From positions 84,895,188 through 84,959,187 of the forward strand of contig OZ026516.1 of the NCBI GenBank assembly GCA_964019695.1: a stretch of 64,000 bases of DNA, in the 5' to 3' direction. How positions within the stretch are numbered: the stretch's first letter is position 1; the number at the start of each line of letters is the position of its first letter. Both the position numbers and the translations under genes were made by a program. Positions 43,801-55,109 of this stretch are shown piece by piece. The notes beneath the pieces are model-generated. The model was not told where the DNA came from, ran no database searches, and was given only the letters and a program-made list of their open reading frames with translations. The DNA is from Loripinus fragilis (lineage: Eukaryota; Mollusca; Bivalvia; Lucinida; Lucinidae).

Positions 43801-44097
43801 CTACTAATTATGTAAGCAAACAGCGAAGGTTGATAGATCACACTATAATAATAGTTTAAATCACCATAAATTGATAACGAACTTCAATTTATTTCAGCCT
43901 TATAAATTTTCTAAATTTCACTGACAGACTTAATACATATATAGTCAACAACTGCTATACAGATACTCAGAATAACTTATGTATCATTTGGTAACACATA
44001 TAACAGTTAAAGCTCAATGCATTTATAAATGGTTTCTTAAAATAGGTAACCTTCTTAAAGAAGTACATAAACCTGTGCCAACATGCAAATAAGTATA

Positions 44098-44340
44098 CAC
44101 TAATCGAAAGTTCTAATCGATCACTTGCATTTTTTCAAAGCAGGCAATAATCGAGGTTTATAAATGAAATTCGCCCCAACCGGTTAGATACGGTAAGAGA
44201 ACATGTATTTCAGGAATAAACATAAAAAAATCGATATAAGATTGCCCTTGTGCTGTGTGCTAAACATTTTGCTTGTCAAAAATACGTAGTTTTCTAGAAA
44301 ACAGATTCTAAGACTGATCGGTTAGAACTTTCGATTAGTG
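44098..44340. mobile_element. 243-bp mariner-type MITE
   Basis: 25-bp TIRs, CACTAATCGAAAGTTCTAAT at the left with its inverse GTTAGAACTTTCGATTAGTG at the right; TA at 44096-44097 and 44341-44342. Removing it rejoins the composite element's inverted arm, matching the uninterrupted left arm near 41330 (ACCTGCTCGAACTTATTTGC). Confidence 0.93.
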
Positions 44341-44880
44341 TAAACAGGGCTTGTTAGAGACATTAGCTTGAATGTTTAATGCTATTATGAGGATAACATA
44401 CGTAACATGGGCCTGAAAAATAGTGTAAGCGACCATAATAAGCAGCCTTACAGATTGGCTATATTCTGTGACAGATGTAATACAAGTATAGTCAATAACT
44501 ACCAAACTGATACTTGGAAATAACGCTGGAAACACTAAGTAACGTATACAACGGTAATATCTCAAGACATTTATAAAATTAAAACTAAAAATTTATAATT
44601 GTGTCATTAGAAGTTCATAAACCTGTTTCAGCATGCAAATATGTACGAACATGTCATGGTTGAGACATTATCAGGGATGTTTAATGCTATTTCGGGGGCT
44701 AACATATATAACGTGATGTTACACGTTAACGCTGCCGCTCTCAGAGGGCTAACATCTTTTATTTTGTGTCTTACATAATGTAGTTTTAGAAAATCATAGT
44801 GTACGTAATTCCCCCTTGGGGGAGGGGGGTCTTTAGCCAGCTCAAGGCCTACTAGTCGCACGAGAAAAAAACCCACAGGC

Positions 44881-45616
44881 GCTAAATAGCCTGTCCAGCC
44901 CACAGTCTTATCAGCCAATCCTATACAGTAAACCCTGTCTAAAACGACCAGTTGAAATAGACAAAACAAAAATCTAAATGGAACATGGCAGCTTAATACT
45001 TTTGAGCTGCATTAAACGATAATCGATTGGTATTGAAAACCTATTTTTGGTGTTTTTTTTTGAGTGGCCGCTTAAGACATGTTTAACTGCATTACCTTTC
45101 GAGAAAGTGTAATAGCTGAACTGGCAACGGCAATGAATTCAATTTTTCGGCTAGTAACTGGAGCTGAGCCGGCAGGTTAATTCGTGCTTTGCCAGCTCAC
45201 AAATACCGAGTAGGGTTTACTCAACCATTGTCTATTAAGCACAGCTGACTATCTCGATGACTCGATTTATGATAAGTAAGTAGAATCAAGTGAATGCCAA
45301 TTTCATAAGACTAGAAATATTGATTCTAATTATCAGTAGTTCGAGTAGTAGGGAGGTAGACATAAAATACATAACCCCCAAAATGATTATTATCATTTTT
45401 TCTATCAAATGTAATAAGATTTGGGCGTCTCAAGGAGACGTATAAACAGTCATAAAAATATATTATTAATTTGTCCTACTCTCAAGCTGCATCCAGTGTG
45501 TCCCAAGTATTTCGAAAAATCGAAGTTCGAATTTTCGAGGTTTTACTGTAACTGAATGAGTAGAGGTTTTGGGACACAATGGCTTAAGAACAGAGGACAT
45601 GGTCTTATTAATAATT
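44881..45616. other. No gene seen
   Basis: AT-rich; nothing recognised beyond a short CTTAAGACATGTTTAACTGC block related to 1720-1870. Confidence 0.4.
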
Positions 45617-45853
45617 GAGCATGGGATTTCCAATAATGTGGTAAGTGCGGTCAGCAAAACCTCAGATCAGCCTGCGCATACGCATACGCGCAGTCTGATC
45701 AGAGCATTTGCTAGTCGCTTGTATATTCTATGAGTGTTAAGCTACTGAACGAACACAATTTGTAGTTTCTAAGCCTAACGGGAGACCGCACAGGCTCGTC
45801 TGAGTCTACACTTGTCAAAATGCCACATTGTTGGAAATCACATGTCACGGCTC
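45617..45853 (+). repeat. 237-bp MITE family, copy 4
   Basis: Exactly 237 bp, from GAGCATGGGATTTCC to GGAAATCACATGTCACGGCTC, flanked by AATT on both sides. Contains CAGCCTGCGCATACG and GCGCAGTCTGATCAGAGC. Confidence 0.94.
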
Positions 45854-45882
45854 AATTTTCTTCATCTCCTGTTGTGGATACT

Positions 45883-46136
45883 CAGTGACGGATCCAGAGG
45901 AGGTTCAGGGGGTTCGCTTGAGCCTCCTCCCAGCCCCCCGTTTTTTAATATCCTATGAAATTTAAATAATTTGGTCTCAGTAAGACCAAATTATTTCATT
46001 TTCATGGGATATTAAAGACCAAAATTATTTCATTTTCATGGGATATTTAAGAACAATGAGAGAAAAAATCAGCAAAGCGAACCCCTTAACCTTTATACAT
46101 ATGAACCCCTTTTCCAGAAATCCTGGATCCGCCACT
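45883..46136. repeat. hAT-like nonautonomous element
   Basis: TIRs CAGTGACGGATCCAG at the left and CTGGATCCGCCACTG at the right. Internally, the block AAATTATTTCATTTTCATGG plus GATATT occurs twice, next to an inverse copy (AATATCCTATGAAATTTAAA). The CAGTG start suggests hAT; an 8-bp duplication was not found. Confidence 0.75.
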
Positions 46137-46572
46137 GGTACTTAACCCTTTATGCACTAATGGATTCGTATTTCTTGTTTGATGCAATAAACTTTGGATG
46201 GTCCTTTGTATATATAAGGGGTCATAGGTTATAATTTCCAAAAAAAAATGTATTCCTTTCTCTGATGATCGTTCTTGTCTCAGCAAATGTGTAGACGCTG
46301 TTGAAATGGTGTTTATCTGTTTGCCAAAGTGCGCATTTAGGACTCACTAGTATAAATGGGAGTTAAGACAATCGCCTCAATGAGAGAATTCACATGCGTA
46401 CCCAAATAACAGCTATGAAAATAACCAGTCTTTTATTATAATGAACCAGTGTTAGACAAAACAAAATAATGATTCCTACAAAGACTCTGATATGCCAAGG
46501 CATCCACCCAGTCTAATTAGAGTCTTTGGTGTCTTTTTAAAGAAACTAAGAATCCCTAGCTACACAGTGAGC

Positions 46573-46850
46573 ATGCAGTGCATGCGCAGATCCAGAGGAG
46601 GGGACCAGGGGTCCGGACCACCCCCCCTGAAAAATCACAAAAATATAGGGATTCTTAGCAATACTGGTCCAGATCCCCTGAAACTCCCCCTGAAAATCAC
46701 AAAGCTACTGAGCCAGCATTCAATGTTGGGCAAAATTGGCCCACCAGCAAAACGCCATTTAAATAATATATTTAAATGGCGTTTCACTGGTGGGTCGATA
46801 ATGACTTGCTTTTAGTGATAATTGGATCTCTCCCCCCCACCCCATCAACT
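46573..46850 (+). repeat. Foldback hAT-like element, copy 3
   Basis: GCATGCGCAGATCCAGAGGA start, AAAAATCACAAAAATATAGGG twice in part, AACGCCATTTAAAT ... ATTTAAATGGCGTTT palindrome and an end in CCCATCAACTAAA. Confidence 0.85.
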
Positions 46851-47400
46851 AAATGTTAAGGTATGTTGTTGCTAGTTTATTTGCAATATCATGAAATAAT
46901 GTAGTTACAGCTTTCCATGTCTTTACAAATATTCAATTTTTGCTAAATGTTACATGCTTAAATATCTCAAAATGCAGGGCTATAACAATAGGTTCACTGC
47001 TATGACCCAAGGGTTTGGCGGGCCAAAAAACGTTTAAGGGTCCATGTTTTGGTTGTGATCATGGTATAAAATGCTGTCAATTGCTGCTGAAACGGCTCAG
47101 TCCCAAGTCAGAGATAGCAGAGTGCGTATTTAATGATAGCTACAAATGCAGCATACTGGTAATAAATAAGTTCAACAGGTATAAAAAGAAAATCTTGCAG
47201 AGGCTATTTGCAATTCTGCACAAATTTTGATTCGTAAATACCATACAGTTATTACAGCCATGAGTTATGTGCTTATTATCATGTTTTGGCACTAATGAAT
47301 AGTAGGTTTGTTTTGGCACTATGTGTCTTTATACCACCTTTACCAACTTTAGCACGGAATATCACTTGATGTGTAAGGTCTACACTGATATAGGTGGTAT
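46851..47400. other. No gene seen
   Basis: Nothing recognised. Confidence 0.4.
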
Positions 47401-47406
47401 AAAATA

Positions 47407-47503
47407 GTTATACCATGTTTGTCCACTGTACGTATGATAATCCACTCGCTAAAGCTCGTGGATTATCTCCACGTACAGGCGGACAACCCATGGTATAACT
47501 ATT
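47407..47503. repeat. 97-bp hairpin
   Basis: GTTATACCATGTTTGTCC pairs with GGACAACCCATGGTATAAC. Inner arms are GTACGTATGATAATCCAC and GTGGATTATCTCCACGTAC. Confidence 0.9.
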
Positions 47504-47599
47504 ACTAAACAGGAAATGAAAGATTGGGTAGAAAAGGACCCCAGTTGATGTCATTGACATGTTCAGCCTTACTCTGTGGCAGGAGGCAGGATTGTAGCT

Positions 47600-47836
47600 G
47601 GGCAAGTGCATGAGATTTCCAACAATGTGGTATGTGCGACCAGCAAAGGCTCAGATCAGCCTGCGCAAACGCGCAGTCTGATCAGAGCATTTGCTCGTCG
47701 CTTGAATATTCTATGAGTGTTAAGCTACTAACCGAACATCTTTTGGAGGTTCTAAGCTTAAAAGGAGGCTACACAGGCTCGTCTGAATCTACACTTGTCA
47801 AAATGCCACATTGATGGAAGTCTCATGTCACGGCTC
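47600..47836 (+). repeat. 237-bp MITE family, copy 5
   Basis: Exactly 237 bp. Left TIR GGGCAAGTGCATGAGATTTC and right TIR GGAAGTCTCATGTCACGGCTC; AGCT flanks at 47596-47599 and 47837-47840. Least decayed copy, with CAGCCTGCGCAAACGCGCAG core. Confidence 0.95.
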
Positions 47837-47902
47837 AGCTAATATACAATTCTCTACAATACTCCCACCGTCCTCATGATATCTACCATTAGTCATGTGA
47901 TA

Positions 47903-48458
47903 TTACTTGACTTTTCGCTTACTTAAAGGGCGGCAACTATAATATTCATATCTGGGCGTGGTTCGGCTATTTCATCTGCTAAGGAGGGGAAATCAGGTTT
48001 TATTTACAATTTTGTAAAGGAGTTAATATGCTTTTTGAGCCGCGCAAACGTGCGTGCCGCATGATTTCATGAAAATTCTAACCGTATACACACTGAACTC
48101 ACATTTATTAAGCCTTAAAGCGCATAATCACAAAATGTGTGTTTTTGTCGTCCACTAAACTATTTGAGGCCTCATAGATAAACAGTGTGAACCCAGATCA
48201 GACTACTCCTGCAGGAGCAGTCTGATCTGGGTCAACAATGTTTGCCTCCCTGCTTATGTTAAATAGACATTTTCAGATGCAGTTATTTTGCTGGCATTTT
48301 AAGGAGTAAATAATGACTGAGGTTGTGGCACAAGATGATACAGTTACTTTTGAATAAAACCACGCCTCCTTTTCAGCTTTTCCCTATGCCTAAGGTTGAC
48401 TAGTCCTAATTACGCATTCATGAGGCGCCGCCTTTACAGTAAGCGAAAAGTCAAGTAA
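47903..48458. repeat. Nonautonomous TIR element, ~556 bp
   Basis: TTACTTGACTTTTCGCTTAC at the left is matched by GTAAGCGAAAAGTCAAGTAA at the right, followed inwards by (A)AAGGGCGGC / GCCGCCTTT. The interior palindrome CCCAGATCAGACTACTCCTG and its inverse is at about 48191-48231. No transposase. Confidence 0.88.
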
Positions 48459-49246
48459 CATTTACCGCAAACTCTGCAAGCTCCATTTGCGTAATTTAAG
48501 GTAAGTTGTATATGATATATAGGCAATAACATAGAGGTCCTATCATCTATTTTTTATTTCTATTTTTTTGTAAACATATATTTTTATAACTACTCTGCTT
48601 ATATCTTTCAATGACAAACAGGCGACATCAGAATGGTACTATGAAAATAGTACCGCCAACTAAAGTAAGCTGCAGCCGGTTCCCGCACTCGGAGCTTAAA
48701 GGTATAAAACCGGGGTTCCATCTTGGAATGCCACTATAAACATATCCGCGCATGCAGTGATGTTCCCGCTGAGTCCGAGTCTTTGCTGGGTGCATGGTGA
48801 TCATTTTGTTGGTGTTGTGGTGCCCTGGCTCATAAAGGGCCAATCACAGTGTAAATCTACTTTTGTTGCAACGTAGACCAGCCTGCAAATCCACACAGTC
48901 TGATCAGTGCCTTTATTACTCTCTCTATGGAACGTATTATTATTATCATAATTATAATTATACATGTTTCTAACACACCTCGCCTATAGAGCCAACGGTA
49001 ACGAACTGTGATATATCGGACAACAATTCACTGCTAAAGTGTGTGATAGCTGACGTCACTGGAAAATGACGTAATTCATGGCGTTAGATGGTGTTACGTC
49101 GTTTTTACGCTTGAAAGACTTTACAATTACATGTAAACGTATGCGACGTAGTCTAAGTATTGGCGGGAATTCTTCAGTGCAATGGTGGAAAGTTGGAAGA
49201 AGCTGAAGACTTCGAATGTGTTTCTGTCGTTTATTGTGTGTTAGAA
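48459..49246. other. No gene seen
   Basis: Short AT tract with ATTATTATTATC near 48947; nothing else recognised. Confidence 0.4.
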
Positions 49247-49421
49247 TCGAAATAGATCAGCTCCAGTGCTTGAATTGTTGAGTAATAATTCACTGTTTGT
49301 CGGTCAGTTGTACGAAGATAAATCACTCGCGCTGCGCACTCGTGATTTGATCTTCTTTACAACTGACCTCCAAACAGTGAATTATTACTCAACAATTCAC
49401 TGATGGAGCTGATCTATTTCT
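49247..49421. repeat. 175-bp hairpin
   Basis: Outer arms AAATAGATCAGCTCCAGTG / GATGGAGCTGATCTATTT, then AATTGTTGAGTAATAATTCA / TGAATTATTACTCAACAATT, then GTCAGTTGTACGAAGATAAA and its near-inverse, closing at CTCGCGCTGCGCACTCG. Confidence 0.93.
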
Positions 49422-49618
49422 TAAATATAGCAGGGCTTTCGTTGTGGGCGCTTAAAAGAACTGCCTCAGATAGGCGGTTCTTTAATTACCAACAATATAT
49501 GGTTTTGTTGGAAATAAGAATATAGAAAGTTTGACTTAACTAGTGCAGACCACAGCCACAAATATACTGATCTACCAGTTGATCAGTTTTGCTACTCGCA
49601 AGCTCATCATGCATAATA

Positions 49619-49705
49619 TATAAAAGCGGGCCACTATCGGTCCGCCGGCGAAACGCCTTTTAAATGGCGTTGTGTAGGAGGGTCGACAGTGGCACGCTTT
49701 TGTTT
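49619..49705. repeat. Foldback hAT-like element, hairpin fragment
   Basis: AAAAGCGGGCCACTATCGGT pairs with CGACAGTGGCACGCTTTT around CGCCTTTTAAATGGCG. This is the hairpin core of the family at 33770, without its outer ends. Confidence 0.8.
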
Positions 49706-50674
49706 GCTGGATGGGTGTGCAATAAAACTGTTTTTCTTATGACGTGGGCCATATAGGTACGCCGATTGTTGATCGGTCAACCAAAAATTGTTCAATACTT
49801 GATATAATACCGAAAAATATGAAATATAAGGGTTCAACTACGCCCATTGTCAGCATATTTAAGTGCAAAGCATTTTTCACAAAGTAAACATTTAGATCAT
49901 GTAATTATCAATATGGCGTCTTTAAAGTTGGTTAAGAACATTTGTACAAAGGATATAAGTTAAATAATTATAAGAACTAACAATAACAGCTTAAATGGCC
50001 TACTGTTCCTAAATGCTGTCATATTTTTATTTGTAATGAGTGAAATTCAATTGGTGGATTTGGAGGTAAAGTAAACGCTTTGGCATATTTTTCGCGAAAA
50101 CATGAAAAAAAATTCAGAGTACGCAGGCTTTTTATACAAGAGTATCATATTTGAAGCAAATAAAAACACACAAAAAATGTGGGTTTTCTTGTCACGTAGT
50201 CTAATAGCAATAGTTCAGATGAGCCTGTGCATTCCCATTTCAGTCTTTGCTCTCCATACACGATGTGTAAAAAATACTTGAAGGCTAAATTCAAAAGTTA
50301 AGATCATTAGCCCGCATGGAAGTTTAACTACATGTATGTATTTTCTTGCTATATGCGACTTTTGTCGTCTGCTGATAATCTTTGCAAACGGTTTGGACCC
50401 AGACCAAGGCCTTCGTAACGTTAGTCATGATCTAGATCCAAACCATTTGAAAAAGAGAATTTTGAAATAGCCAACAATAAAAGCGTGGAAATTATCCAGT
50501 GTGCAAAAACATAAAGTATCGTTTGCACACAATGCAGAAAGTACTATGGTACCATTAACTTCCGTTTTGTCCATTCTTTTTCTAACCTACAATTATGTTT
50601 TGTTTTCACAAAACTTCGGAGGACCTATTTTTATGTATAATCTTGTCGCCTGCGAATCCTGGCCCCGCGGTTAT
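49706..50674. other. No gene seen
   Basis: AT-rich; no coding or repeat structure recognised apart from short TCGTCTGCTGATAATC similarity to the small TIR elements. Confidence 0.4.
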
Positions 50675-50790
50675 AAAATTCGGCTCTCGTTTGTGATGTC
50701 TAATTGTGACGTTGTCACTTTCCCATTGGTATCCTGGGTCAGGCGTGATGCTTGATTGTATTGCCCTTTTTCTTACTTTCATCCAATATT
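50675..50790 (+). repeat. Penelope-like 3' tail fragment
   Basis: CGGCTCTCGTTTGTGATGTC, GTCACTTTCCCATTGGTATC, CTGGGTCAGGCGTGATGC, ending at TTTCTTACTTTC, as in the tails at 5165 and 11440. Confidence 0.75.
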
Positions 50791-50983
50791 TTTTTCAGAG
50801 ACAACAGCTTAAGTATCAGGTCAAATAAAAAATTGGATATAATTCATAAGGCATTCAAGATTCGATGACAGAAAAAAAAATAATCCCAAAAATAAATTTT
50901 TCAACATTATATATACTTTTGAATACTATGTAAGGTTTTCATTTTGGGTCAGTGTAGTTCTTTAAAAAAGTATATGTACAGCT

Positions 50984-50988
<5 letters not shown>

Positions 50989-51054
<66 letters not shown>

Positions 51055-51062
51055 CGTGCGTG
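50989..51062 (+). repeat. (GT)n microsatellite
   Basis: About 30 GT repeats, ending in a few GTGC units. Confidence 0.95.
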
Positions 51063-51599
51063 TGCATGTGTGTCCAACGCTGTATGTACAATAACTACAA
51101 TTCCTGTATTTTGACTGGCATCAGTCCACTAAATGTATATAATTACTTTTGAATAATTCAATCTATAATATGAAAAAAAAAACATCTTATAAAAATTCTA
51201 TCCTCTCTGATAGTCAAATTTAGTGTATGATGTCCAAGCCAAGAACTACTCCCAAGTGAAGTTTATAAATTGCTATTAAAGCCTCGTTTATACGCCCAAT
51301 TTGCACCCTGGTGCAAATTTGCACACAGGTACAAAGCTGCACCCGGGAGTAAATTTGCATCCCCTTATGTTAATAGTTATTAGATTTGCTCTTTAAACAT
51401 ATCACGAATGTTTCAGTTTTACTTTAAGGAGAAATTCGAAGCGATTACTAGTAGTCAGTTCAAGATACCGTCGTGTGATCAATTGGTTAGAATTATTTGC
51501 TTTATTTATTTATACACTAATTATAGTGGATAAGTGGGACTTATAGAAGCTGTTGTAGCAGTTCTAAGTAAATATATGACTATCTGGCCAAGAGTGGTG

Positions 51600-52290
51600 A
51601 ATGGACGTAGTGCTTGAGACTTATACATGTACTGATGATCCATGGCTTCCGAATGTCAAGGGCGTCTTTTGATAGTCTCTGCGACAAACTGCGCGAAAAG
51701 CTGCAACGATATGCGCGTGTGCGTTAAGTTGAATTGAACTGCTGGTGGCAGTTTGACTAGGACTGCGCAGAGCTGGACAATTGAGAACCTCTTCGTAATA
51801 GCAAAATAAACGTCTTGTGAATATGTGAAACAGGCTTGGTCTTCAATTTGTGACGAACTCTTCTAAATCTCTGTTAAGTTTCCGAAGGGAAATGTTTGAT
51901 TTTTGTTTGATTTGATTCTTTACGTCACATCAACAATCTTTCAGTTATAAAGGGACGGGTCTTCCTGGGTTGAACCAGTACTATGCTAGGATTTATGTTC
52001 TTGCTCAATGACACAACACAGTGACGCCGAAGGGAAATGAGTTAATCGAGGTTATCAATGGTTACAAGAGTTTTGGATTCCCAGACTGTTGGGGTAAGAT
52101 AAACGGTAGACATATTTCAGTTATTGCTCTGTCTGAATAACACGTTGATTACATGAATCGTAAAGGGTGGTACTCCGTTATCATTCAGGGGGAACCTATT
52201 CACCGATGTGTACATCGGATGGCCTGGACTCGTGCACGGCGCCAGGGTTCTGGCAAACTCTGATTTCTATTGCCGAGGTTAGGTAAGGAT
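51600..52290 (+). pseudogene. PIF/Harbinger transposase relic
   Basis: After the SINE insertion the frame reads SFGFPDCWGKINGRHISVIA, VDYMNRKGWYSVIIQG and, after a frame change, VYIGWPGLVHGARVLANSDFY. This matches the DDE_Tnp_4 core GFPxCxGaIDGTHI, YyNRKGxHSvxxQ and GwPGSvHDARVL. The first catalytic Asp is Asn (KINGRH) and the second is Gly (VHGAR). A stop (TAA near 52138), frameshifts and the SINE also disable it. The upstream part (51600-51895) is too decayed to read. Confidence 0.8.
51895..52035 (-). repeat. tRNA-derived SINE, 3' part, copy 4
   Basis: Minus orientation: GTCACTGTGTTGTGTCATTG, then ATTAGTACTGGTTCAACCCAGG-like body, GACCCGTCCCTTTATAACTG, GTTGATGTGACGTAAAGAAT and the tail. 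The tRNA-like head is absent. CCGAAGGGAAATG occurs on both sides (about 51881 and 52026), a good target duplication for this copy. Confidence 0.9.
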
Positions 52291-52992
52291 AGTATCATGC
52301 AAATCGAGGCCTATGTACCAGTTGTTCTGCTTGGCAACCCGGCATAGCCCATGAAGTAGTGACTACAGAGAGAAGCCATGACCTTAAGTTTGATAAAGGG
52401 ACGATTTATATAGTTTATTTCCATACAGGTACGTATAGGAAAGATGGGTTTATCAAAATCGAAGATTAAATTGTACATAATTATGTGATAACAAGTTGCG
52501 TTCATGTGCGCAATTTGCACCCTGAGGCAAATGTGCATCCGGATGCTAATTTGCTCCACCGAATTGGCACCGCCTGGAAAGATGGAGCAAATTCGCACCC
52601 GGATGCAATTTTTTGCACGCGAGTGCATTTTCATAAAACACCTTTTACATGACCAAAATACACCCCAGGTGCAAATTTACATCCCGGGTGTATATTTAAA
52701 CTGGGGTGCATATTGTGCATATAAACGAGGCTTTGCTACAAAAAAATGACACTAGAGCGCTCAGTCGATGGGGCTCAATTGCAAATCCCCACGCTAAAGT
52801 TTTTGACTCCCCCCATGTTACGACATAAAGCCAGTCAGGAAGGAAGAGGGGAAATTTTATTGAAAAATTCCTTTAGGCGATGACGATGCTACCAGGGAAA
52901 AATAATGCACACAACTAGTAATAACTTTTCAGTACTGTATGTACTAAAAAACATCGAAAACACATTGATAATACAATGACACCACCTACGCT

Positions 52993-53112
52993 ATTATTTC
53001 TGGCTAGTTGACCATCCTATACTAGGGCAAGTTGCCACTCTAAGATAGTTTCAATAAGAATCAATCTTAGAGTGTCCTGCTCTAGATGTACGTCAACTAG
53101 TCAGAAATAAGA
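52993..53112. repeat. 120-bp hairpin
   Basis: TTATTTCTGGCTAGTTGACC pairs with GTCAACTAGTCAGAAATAAG, and CACTCTAAGAT pairs with ATCTTAGAGTG. Loop about 53050-53065. Confidence 0.9.
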
Positions 53113-55100
53113 AACGTAAAGAATATAATTCACATACAAATCTAAGATCTAAGAAAAAAAAACTGGGCCCATCTAATCTTAAGTATCGCGGTATGAAATA
53201 ATTTTCCCTTGATTTATGCGTTTCACGAAAACTTCATCTTCTTGGCTAACAATCGTTGACTCTTAGTCAAAAGGCTCTGAGATGCTTTATGTCTTATCGT
53301 CACATTGGACTGAGATGTCAGATCTATTTCTATGGGACTTCTTTTATAACCCGCGTATTTTTTATTGCGATCTTGACTCTTTAAGTAACTTTTGTTCACT
53401 TATTCGCGATTCCAGCCGGTTGGCTTATCAACTCATAGGGTATGTAGTTGACCTCTGACTACGTTGGGATTTACGAATCCTGGAACCTGATCCCACACTG
53501 TTTGTGGCCTAAGGGGACGAATTTTAGGTGCCCTCAGGTTCTAGATACAATGGTTCACCAACATTCTACCTCTAACGTACGAGGGGACACAAATCAGAGA
53601 TAATTCTGCAAAAACAATCTACTTTTAGAATCTTGGTTACTCAGAATCACTCTGTTCCGTCAAAAATGGAGTTGTTCGTTTCAAGTTCACAAAATAGAAA
53701 ATGATTTCAGCGGTCCCATTTCTTAAAACTATAGCCTAACCCTATAAGCAGGCGATTAGCCCTCACCCGTGGGTGTATGGCTAATGGCTCCCATGCGGTT
53801 AGGATGGATCCGCTCTTCTAAATATCCACACTCAAATATGTGAAATAGAGAAGTATTTTAGTGACTGGCCTATGCCAGCGCTAAACAATACCTCATATGC
53901 CAAACAAACAAACCCATGCTTTACAAAAATCTTCAGTACGCTATCGTAACGTCACCCTGGTTTGCGACGCTATCGTAGCCGAAACATCAAGAACCCGTGG
54001 CCCTTTTTCCCTTTCAAGTCACGAAATCTAGATAGTTTCGAGGTTTACAAATACTGATACTTATTCTCTTTGAAATTCCAGGAAAACGTTGCAGAACGCG
54101 GTGCCGACGTAACGTTTGGACGTCATGTCCAACATCACCCTGTCCACGTGCTAATTTTGTACATGCATACCGTATCAGTAGTAAACAGCTAATTATGACC
54201 CATCGTCTAACATAATATTTACATCAATATTGCGAAATCACTTTCTGCTGTTTTATGCGTGAATAATGCACAATAGTTCTACATGTACTTTGATGAAAAA
54301 CCACCTAATCTCTAAACGTACATGTCAGCTGTCACCTTATTTATGTGAGTGTGTTTAGTGTATGCACCTAACCCTTAACTTGTATATGCATTAGATATAA
54401 CTCGATTTGACACATACAGGTCACTGCAGAAAGCCGACTATCTCTGGAAGTCAAATCGTCTTTCCAAACAACGCAATATAAATCACAACAACTTAAAACC
54501 TATCTGCTAAAATATTTATTCACCTATTGGTCTCCGGTAAATCCTCCAGCATGCAAACATGGTTTTATGTGCAGACCCGACATAGCCTGCGACCACCTTT
54601 GGCCAAAATAACCCTTTGAGTCCATCGGGACAGCTTTACTATAGCCGCAAGAACGGTCCCAAAAGATTTTTAGGCACTACGCATGTACGTAGATTGATAC
54701 GCAAGTGCGTAACATTCGCTATTTTTGCAAAAAAAAAACCGGGACGTTACTGATAAAGCCCGATAGAACCCGTACACGGAATGCTGGCCAATTCAACTGA
54801 CGACAAAATAGAAAAAGAGTGACTTAATATTTCATTAAAATGCGACCTGCCAGAGACTTCGTGATTCAATGCAATAACACTAAATTGCCTTAGCTCTAAC
54901 ATGTACAATTTCAACATGTCAAATATATATAACTTCACGTAAAATGGGCCATTCCGCCCTTTATATAGGAAGAAATGCACCTGATCTTCAAGAAAGATTA
55001 CAAAATCATGCCCGCGTTACTAAATAAAGTAAAAAGTGAACTCTATCTCAGACAAACCACCCTTATATTGGACTAATAGTAGAAAAGGTAACGTATCAAG
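53113..55100. other. No gene seen
   Basis: Mostly unique sequence. One short hairpin near 53751-53786 (ATTAGCCCTCACCCGTGGG with a near-complement TGGCTAAT). Frames present have no recognisable similarity. Confidence 0.45.
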
Positions 55101-55109
55101 GTTCGTATA

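Larger units (their letters stand above)
40235..44880. mobile_element. Composite element with long inverted repeats around an ORF relic
   Basis: The left side has a C/G-run end (40235-40300) followed by a unit (40300-40790) that recurs at about 41620-42070. The block 40795-41370 recurs inverted at 43880-44870. Shared anchors in that block include GACCCCCCTCCCCC, CTGAGAG(T/C)GGCAGCGTTAAC, ATAAATGTCTTGAG, TTATTGACTAT, TATAGC(A/C)AATCT and TTGGCACAGGT. A relic ORF lies between the arms on the minus strand. The two outer ends share TAGGCC, then GCTGGCT or a variant, then a C-rich run. No target duplication established. Classification is open. Confidence 0.75.
51281..52737 (+). mobile_element. PIF/Harbinger-like DNA transposon, dead, ~1.46 kb
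   Basis: TIRs AAAGCCTCGTTTATACGCCC at the left and ATAAACGAGGCTTT at the right, with many subterminal copies of TTTGCACCC / GGGTGCAAAT, often as palindromes (CCCTGGTGCAAATTTGCAC; GCACCCGGATGC). The interior encodes a decayed DDE transposase and contains a SINE fragment. A 3-bp TWA-type target duplication is not clear. Confidence 0.85.
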
